From: an uncultured Bacillota bacterium
Lineage (GTDB): Bacteria > Bacillota > Clostridia > Peptostreptococcales > Anaerovoracaceae
NCBI GenBank assembly: GCA_946638265.1
Contig: CAMPBN010000025.1
Coordinates: forward strand, 1-11,617
Direction of reading: 5' to 3'
Length of the DNA stretch: 11,617 bases
The position numbers and the translations under genes were made by a program. The notes beneath the pieces were generated by a model. That model was not told the origin of the DNA, did not search any database, and was given only the letters and a program-made list of their open reading frames with translations. Each line of letters opens with the position of its first letter. The stretch's first letter is position 1. This document shows, in pieces, positions 6,743 through 11,617 of this stretch.

Positions 6743-7225
6743 ATGTTTCTGATCAGCGCCTGCCTCTTGGGCAAAAATTGCAAATATGACGGCGGAAACA
6801 ACGAGACCCAATGGGTCGTCGATTTTTCCCTGACCCACAGCTTCCTGCCTGTATGCCCTGAGATGGCGGGTGGTCTGGAAACGCCGCGGCACCCTTGCGA
6901 AATCGTGGAGAAAAACGGTGTCGTACGGGTCATAAACGACATCGGCGAAGATGTGACTGAGGCCTTTGAAAAGGGTGCTGACGACCTGATCCAGGCGGCA
7001 CAGATAGCAGCTATGATCAGAGGGCAGACGATTGAGGGCGCCATTCTCAAATCCCGCAGTCCAAGCTGCGGAGGCGGCGAGATCTACGACGGTACATTTA
7101 CGCACACTCTCATCCAAGGCGACGGCATTTTCGTCCGACGCCTGCGAAGAGCGGGGATTACGGTATATACGGAAAACGACGAAAGACAGGTGCACCTGAT
7201 AGGTCGCCACGACTTCACCAAATAA
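6743..7225 (+). CDS. DUF523 (YbbK-like) family protein
   Basis: This is a 160-residue protein of the DUF523 family, cytoplasmic and of unknown biochemical role. The N-terminal SACLLGKNCKYDGGNNE block is diagnostic. It is followed by PVCPEMAGGLETPRHPCEIV, a GEDVTEAFEKGADD helix start, and the block ILKSRSPSCGGGEIYDGTF. Cysteines at 7, 13, 38, 52 and 109 sit in conserved blocks and suggest metal or thiol chemistry, which is inference. I chose the ATG at 6743 because family members begin a few residues before SACLLG and GGAG at 6734-6737 precedes it. The in-frame ATG at 6716 would add nine residues and has its own GGAG. The gene is served by a consensus promoter and separated from argS by 62 nt without a terminator, so the two may be co-transcribed. 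Confidence 0.9.
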   Translation: MFLISACLLGKNCKYDGGNNETQWVVDFSLTHSFLPVCPEMAGGLETPRHPCEIVEKNGVVRVINDIGEDVTEAFEKGADDLIQAAQIAAMIRGQTIEGAILKSRSPSCGGGEIYDGTFTHTLIQGDGIFVRRLRRAGITVYTENDERQVHLIGRHDFTK

Positions 7226-7287
7226 ATGAGAAAACAGCGGCGGGCTGCGAACCGGCAGGCTCGGCCGAAGGAAAGGACAGATAGATT

Positions 7288-9003
7288 ATGAATTACAAAG
7301 AAAAAGTAGCAAAAGCCATCTTTGACGCGGACATCGGTCTGCAGCTCGAAGAGATCATGGATATCGTGGAGGTCCCTGCTGATGACAAGATGGGAGACTT
7401 TGCATTCCCATGCTTCAAGCTGGCCAAGGTGCTGAGAAAAGCACCTCCTATGATTGCAAAGGACATAGCTGAAAAGATCGGCGCCAATCCGCTTTTTGAA
7501 AAAGTAGAGCAGGTGAACGCCTATGTGAACATGTTCCTGTCCAAAGAAGAGTTTGTAAAGGACATCCTGACCCGCGTGCAGAGCGAAGGCGACGCTTTCG
7601 GACGCAGCAATCTGGGCGAAGGCAAAACCGTTATCGTGGAATACTCCTCCCCGAACATCGCCAAGCCTTTCCATATCGGCCATATCCGTTCCACAGTTAT
7701 CGGAAATGCCATCTACAAGCTCTATGATGCGCTGGGCTACAAGACTGTCCGCATCAACCACCTGGGCGACTACGGCACGCAGTTCGGTAAGATGATCTGC
7801 GCTTACCGCCACTGGGGTAACGAAGAAGACGTAAAGAGAGAGCCTATCAAGACTCTTCTGGAATATTACACCAAGTTCCATGTTGAAGTGGAGACACATC
7901 CTGAGCTGGAAGACGAGGCCAGAGCCATCTTCGCAGATCTGGAAAAGGGCAAGGAAGAAGAAGTTCGTCTCTGGCAGTGGTTCAGAGATGAGTCTTTGAA
8001 GGAATTCACCCGCGTTTATGACATGCTGGGCATCACTTTCGATTCCTACGCCGGCGAAAGCTTCTACTCCGACAAGATGCCTGCCATCGAAAAGGAACTG
8101 GAAGAAAAGGGCCTGCTGAAAGAGTCTAACGGCGCCATGATTGTAGACCTGGAGCCTTATGGTATGACACCGGCACTTATCAAAAAGTCCGACGGTTCAT
8201 CTCTCTATATCACCAGAGACCTGGCGGCAGCCAATTACCGTAAAGAACACTACAATTTCTATAAAAATCTCTACATTGTGGCTTCGCAGCAGAATCTGCA
8301 CTTCCAGCAATGGATCAAGATTCTTGAACTCATGGGCAGAGAATGGGCGCACGACTGCGTGCATATTCCGTTCGGTCTGGTATCACTCGAAGACGGCACC
8401 ATGTCCACAAGACACGGCAGAGTGGTATTCCTCGAAGACGTGCTGAACCGTGCTGTAGAGCAGACCAAAGAAATCATTCTGGAAAAGAACGCAAATGCGG
8501 AAAATGTTGATGAAATCGCAAAAGCCGTAGGTATCGGCGCAGTTATCTTCCAGGAACTTTCAAACAGCAAGATCAAAGACTATGTCTTCAGCTGGGAAAA
8601 GGTGCTGAATTTCGAGGGCGAGACAGGCCCATATGTACAGTATGCACACGCAAGAGCCTGCTCCGTACTCAGAAAGGCAGGAGAAGACGTGGTGAAGGCC
8701 GCATCCGCTACAGATGCCCTGGATATGAAGTATCTGGTAAGCCCTGCCGCATACAAGCTGGCTAAGGAAATCTACGACTTCCCGCAGGCTATAGTGGAAG
8801 CTGCGGAAAAGTACGAACCGTCTGTCCTCACACGCCACATCATCGATATCGCTCAGAGCTTCAACAAATTCTACTACGAAGAGCACATCCTCGTGGACGA
8901 CGAAGCAGAGAAGAAGGCGAAGGTGGCTTTGGTGCTCGCTGCCAAGACCACACTCAAAAACGGTCTCGGACTGCTGGGCGTAAATGCACCTGAAAAGATG
9001 TAA
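7288..9003 (+). CDS. argS: Arginine--tRNA ligase
   Basis: This is a 571-residue arginyl-tRNA synthetase, within the normal range of about 550-580. It attaches arginine to tRNA-Arg in the cytoplasm and, as in other ArgS, is expected to need tRNA for amino acid activation. The N-terminal tRNA-recognition domain occupies about 1-90. The class I HIGH signature is at 129-132 inside SSPNIAKPFHIGHIRST. The second class I motif is MSTRHGR at 372-378, a variant without the KMSKS lysine; ArgS proteins commonly deviate here. The DALR anticodon-binding domain starts around GPYVQYAHARACSVL at 447 and runs to the end. GAAAGGA at 7271-7277 is the likely ribosome binding site, somewhat far from the ATG. The next gene begins 12 nt after the stop. 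Confidence 0.97.
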   Translation: MNYKEKVAKAIFDADIGLQLEEIMDIVEVPADDKMGDFAFPCFKLAKVLRKAPPMIAKDIAEKIGANPLFEKVEQVNAYVNMFLSKEEFVKDILTRVQSEGDAFGRSNLGEGKTVIVEYSSPNIAKPFHIGHIRSTVIGNAIYKLYDALGYKTVRINHLGDYGTQFGKMICAYRHWGNEEDVKREPIKTLLEYYTKFHVEVETHPELEDEARAIFADLEKGKEEEVRLWQWFRDESLKEFTRVYDMLGITFDSYAGESFYSDKMPAIEKELEEKGLLKESNGAMIVDLEPYGMTPALIKKSDGSSLYITRDLAAANYRKEHYNFYKNLYIVASQQNLHFQQWIKILELMGREWAHDCVHIPFGLVSLEDGTMSTRHGRVVFLEDVLNRAVEQTKEIILEKNANAENVDEIAKAVGIGAVIFQELSNSKIKDYVFSWEKVLNFEGETGPYVQYAHARACSVLRKAGEDVVKAASATDALDMKYLVSPAAYKLAKEIYDFPQAIVEAAEKYEPSVLTRHIIDIAQSFNKFYYEEHILVDDEAEKKAKVALVLAAKTTLKNGLGLLGVNAPEKM

Positions 9004-9015
9004 TCGGAGGAAAAC

Positions 9016-9891
9016 GTGAGATACGAAGGCGATATCTACAGACCGCCCAGTGAAGCCTACAGCTATCTGCTGCAGGTGACGGTAGGGTGTTCACACAATA
9101 AATGCACATTTTGCAGCATGTACAAAAACAAACGCTTCCACATCCGTAAGATGGAGGATATCCTGGAGGATCTGGAAATGGCGCGCAAGGCCTACCGCAG
9201 GGTAGACCGCATATTCCTTTGCGACGGAGATGCCCTGTGTCTGGCCAATTACAAGCTGCTGACAATACTTGAAAAAATCAGGGAACTCTTTCCGGAATGC
9301 GAAAGGGTTTCCTCTTACGCCCGTGGCAGTGATATCAACCGCAAGACGGAGGATGAGCTGAAAGAGCTGAAGGCTGCAGGCCTCAGCATGGTCTATGTGG
9401 GTGCGGAGTCGGGCTCCGACGAAGTGCTGCGTAGGATTAAAAAAGGCTCCACCAGCGCTGAGATTACTGCTGCCGTACAGAAAGTCGAACGCTGCGGCAT
9501 AGCTGCCAGCGTTACTTTCATTTCAGGCATCGGCGGACAGGAATTGACCGTGGAACACGCTGTAAAGACCGGACAGATGATCCGCGAAATGGAAGCTTCC
9601 TACGTGGCAATACTCACCTTTATGCCGCGCCCCGGCGCACCGATGTGCGAGGCAATCGCGAACGGCGACCTGGTGATTCCAAGTCCTATTGAGGCCATCG
9701 AAGAGATAAAGATGATTCTGGAAAATACCAGAGGCTTGAAAAAGACCTGCGTATTTCGCAGCAACCATGCATCCAACTACCTGAACCTCAAAGGAAATCT
9801 TCCCGAAGATCTGGACAGGCTGATTGAGATGTGTGACTACGGCCTTTCGCATCAGGAAATGCTGAAAAGCGAAATGCTGAGAATGCTTTAG
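9016..9891 (+). CDS. Radical SAM protein with CX4CX2C cluster motif (COG1032-like)
   Basis: This is a 291-residue radical SAM enzyme of unknown substrate. It starts with GTG at 9016 behind CGGAGG (9005-9010). The iron-sulfur motif is VGCSHNKCTFCSMYKNKRF, with cysteines at 25, 30 and 33: four residues separate the first two instead of the usual three. FLCDGDALCL, SSYARGSDI and YVGAESGSDEVLRRIKKG follow the order of strands expected for the radical SAM barrel. TFISGIGG and LTFMPRPGAP complete the domain by about residue 210, and the remainder is a helical C-terminal region with RSNHASNYL. No B12-binding or TRAM domain is present, so it is not a methylthiotransferase. It lies 12 nt after argS and 12 nt before a second, B12-binding radical SAM gene. 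Short radical SAM proteins of this kind are common in Clostridia. Confidence 0.9.
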   Translation: MRYEGDIYRPPSEAYSYLLQVTVGCSHNKCTFCSMYKNKRFHIRKMEDILEDLEMARKAYRRVDRIFLCDGDALCLANYKLLTILEKIRELFPECERVSSYARGSDINRKTEDELKELKAAGLSMVYVGAESGSDEVLRRIKKGSTSAEITAAVQKVERCGIAASVTFISGIGGQELTVEHAVKTGQMIREMEASYVAILTFMPRPGAPMCEAIANGDLVIPSPIEAIEEIKMILENTRGLKKTCVFRSNHASNYLNLKGNLPEDLDRLIEMCDYGLSHQEMLKSEMLRML

Positions 9892-9903
9892 GACAGCGAC
9901 GAC

Positions 9904-11463
9904 ATGAAAACACTTATTACTACATTGAATTCCCAATACATTCACTCAAACCTGGCAGTACGATATCTCTATTCGGCAGCTGCCGGTGACGGGCGAAACG
10001 TGCATTTACGGGAATTTACCATCAACAACGAAGATTCTTACATATATGGGGAAATATTAAAAGGCGACTATGATATGGTGGCCTTTTCCTGCTATATCTG
10101 GAATGTTGAAAAAACCATCTATCTGGCGGAAAATCTCAAAAAAGCAGCTCCGCACATGCAGATACTTCTGGGCGGACCCGAAGTGTCTCACGATGCACTG
10201 GACCTTTTGATGGAAAACAGATTTGTGGATTATATCATCCAGGGTGAAGGGGAACAGTCCCTCAGGAAACTTTTGGATGTGCTGGAGACTGAAGACGGCA
10301 GCGGTGAAGGTCTTGGGACCGATGAAGTGCATCAGAAAAAAGGTGCGGAACTTGCCGGAGTGGACGGGCTTATCTACCGCTTTGACGGAAAAGTCTTTAT
10401 CAATCAGGCAGCTGAGCCTGCGAAAATGGATATGCTGTCTTTCCCGTACAGATATATAGCGCCGGAAAATGACAAGATACTCTATTACGAATCTTCCAGA
10501 GGCTGTCCTTTCAATTGTGCATATTGCCTTTCCTCTCTGGAAAGACGGGTGAGGAGCCTCAGCATGGACAGGATTTTCGAGGATCTTCGCTATTTTTTGC
10601 TAAAAGAAGTGAAGCAGGTGAAATTTATCGACCGCACCTTCAATTTTGACAGGAAAAGGGCACTGGAAATTTTCAAATACCTGATAGAAAACGACAACGG
10701 TGTTACCAATTTCCATATGGAAATATGCGCCGATCTGATAGACAATGATACATTGCAGCTGCTGCGCACAGCGCGCAAAGGGCTGTTTCAGTTTGAAATC
10801 GGCGTGCAATCCACCAACCGGGAGGCGCTTTTTGCGGTAAACCGCAGCGCGGATGTAGTGTCGGTGCTCGACAATATCTGCAATGTCGTGGCTCTTGGTA
10901 ATATCGAAGTGCACGCAGACCTGATCGCAGGGCTTCCTTTTGAAGACTACGACTCTTTTACGCATTCTTTCAACAATGTGTATATGACCAAGGCACACAA
11001 AATTCACCTCGGATTTTTGAAGCTGCTCAAGGGCACTGCCATCAGAAAGAGTGCGGAAAAGTACGGCTATGCATACCGCTCAAAGCCGCCTTACGAAGTG
11101 ATATCCAATTCGTTTATCTCTGCAAAAGATCTGGTGCGTCTGCATCAGGTGGAGCACGTGCTGGATCTGTATTATAACCGCGGAGGCTTTGAAAAGACGC
11201 TTTACTATTTCACAACTGAAGTGGCAGCTTCGCCGTTTGCATTTTATGAAGAACTGGCAGACTACTACTATCTCAAAGGCTATCAGCATGCGTCCCACAA
11301 AAAAGAGGACCTCTACCGTATATTGGATGCTTTTGCCGTATACAAGGATAGGCGTGCCAAAGGCTGCGGGCCTTATATACACGGGCTTTTGGAAGAAGAC
11401 CTCAGGGCCAATATGAACCCCGAGGCTGTTAAGAAATTTGAGAAGAAAGGCTGGGAGATTTGA
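9904..11463 (+). CDS. B12-binding-domain radical SAM protein with DUF4080 C-terminus
   Basis: This is a 519-residue cobalamin-binding radical SAM (class B type) protein. Residues 1-130 form the Rossmann-like B12-binding domain, starting MKTLITTLNSQYIHSNLAVR and including VAFSCYIWNVEKT and ILLGGPEVSHD. The DxHxxG lower-ligand motif is not seen; many members of this class lack it. A short low-complexity stretch follows at about 138-148. The radical SAM domain covers about 190-395, with RGCPFNCAYCLSS giving a standard CX3CX2C at C201, C205 and C208, then FIDRTFNFD, FEIGVQSTN and HADLIAGLPFEDYDSF. The remainder fits DUF4080. The substrate is unknown; methyl transfer or another cobalamin-dependent step is possible. 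A weak AGGA near 9890-9893 serves as ribosome binding site. The stop overlaps the next gene's start (TGATG). Confidence 0.92.
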   Translation: MKTLITTLNSQYIHSNLAVRYLYSAAAGDGRNVHLREFTINNEDSYIYGEILKGDYDMVAFSCYIWNVEKTIYLAENLKKAAPHMQILLGGPEVSHDALDLLMENRFVDYIIQGEGEQSLRKLLDVLETEDGSGEGLGTDEVHQKKGAELAGVDGLIYRFDGKVFINQAAEPAKMDMLSFPYRYIAPENDKILYYESSRGCPFNCAYCLSSLERRVRSLSMDRIFEDLRYFLLKEVKQVKFIDRTFNFDRKRALEIFKYLIENDNGVTNFHMEICADLIDNDTLQLLRTARKGLFQFEIGVQSTNREALFAVNRSADVVSVLDNICNVVALGNIEVHADLIAGLPFEDYDSFTHSFNNVYMTKAHKIHLGFLKLLKGTAIRKSAEKYGYAYRSKPPYEVISNSFISAKDLVRLHQVEHVLDLYYNRGGFEKTLYYFTTEVAASPFAFYEELADYYYLKGYQHASHKKEDLYRILDAFAVYKDRRAKGCGPYIHGLLEEDLRANMNPEAVKKFEKKGWEI

Positions 11464-11617
11464 TGAAACTAAGCACCAGATTGAACGGATATTTTGAAAC
11501 CACACTGGCCAACTACTTGTTTGTTCACTTGACCGAAGAAGATCTGGAGCCCATGGAGGACGGAGAATTTCTGGCGGATGTACCTCTGCCTCTCAAAGAA
11601 GAGGAAGAAGAAAATTT
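11463..11617 (+). CDS. Unrecognised protein, N-terminal fragment (partial)
   Basis: The ATG at 11463 overlaps the TGA of the upstream B12 radical SAM gene by one base, and GGGAG at 11453-11457 provides a ribosome binding site at good spacing. The frame stays open for 51 codons to the window edge. The visible protein begins MKLSTRLNGYFETTLANYL and becomes strongly acidic (EEDLEPMEDGEF, then LKEEEEEN). There is no signal peptide or membrane segment. I cannot assign a family from this fragment. Translational coupling to the radical SAM gene suggests a shared process, but this is inference. Confidence 0.75.
   Translation, partial: MKLSTRLNGYFETTLANYLFVHLTEEDLEPMEDGEFLADVPLPLKEEEEEN

Noticed and set aside
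7226..7287. GC-rich stretch before argS as a possible terminator or T-box leader
   Set aside because: Only 4-bp stems can be drawn (for example CTGC with GCAG), there is no T run, and at 62 nt it is too short for a T-box with specifier loop and antiterminator.
7084..7899. Open frame of 271 codons on the - strand across the DUF523-argS boundary
   Set aside because: It overlaps two well-supported genes, has no ribosome binding site and shows no family resemblance.
1..11617. CRISPR arrays, tRNA or rRNA genes, insertion sequences, integrase attachment sites
   Set aside because: No spaced direct repeats, cloverleaf-like sequences, transposase motifs or flanking duplications were seen; the accessory cassette has no visible mobility gene.

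Overview
The window looks like a chromosomal segment of a low-to-mid GC Gram-positive-type bacterium (Bacillota, most likely Clostridia or a close relative). The evidence is the pheS-pheT-zapA-mutS2 order, strong AGGAGG ribosome binding sites, a ZapA with a long coiled-coil tail, a MutS2 with a clostridial-style Smr domain, and a B12-binding radical SAM protein of the DUF4080 type. No rRNA, tRNA, CRISPR array or insertion sequence was seen. All genes I accept lie on the + strand. The species is not determined.

Layout. 1-5656 is a tightly packed housekeeping block: the 3' end of pheS, then pheT, zapA and mutS2, with no internal promoter or terminator that I can see. 5657-6630 is a small accessory cassette with its own extended -10 promoter, three overlapping genes and a strong intrinsic terminator. 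Its first gene (DUF3990-like, probably ADP-ribosyltransferase fold) is broken by an internal deletion with a frameshift. The second (82 aa, unrecognised) and third (DUF3791-like) are intact and joined by ATGA overlaps. 6631-7225 holds a near-ideal sigma-A promoter with a palindrome in its spacer, driving a DUF523 gene. 7288-11617 holds argS, a short radical SAM gene, a B12-binding radical SAM gene and the start of an unrecognised gene. These are closely spaced and probably co-transcribed, perhaps together with the DUF523 gene.

How they work together. pheST and argS charge tRNAs. ZapA supports the FtsZ ring. MutS2 acts on branched DNA or collided ribosomes. The two radical SAM enzymes are of different classes, sit 12 nt apart and have no assigned substrate. 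The DUF3990 / 82-aa / DUF3791 cassette is the best candidate for an undescribed system: its layout resembles a toxin-antitoxin or effector module in which the putative enzyme has been inactivated while its partners remain open. That reading is inference.
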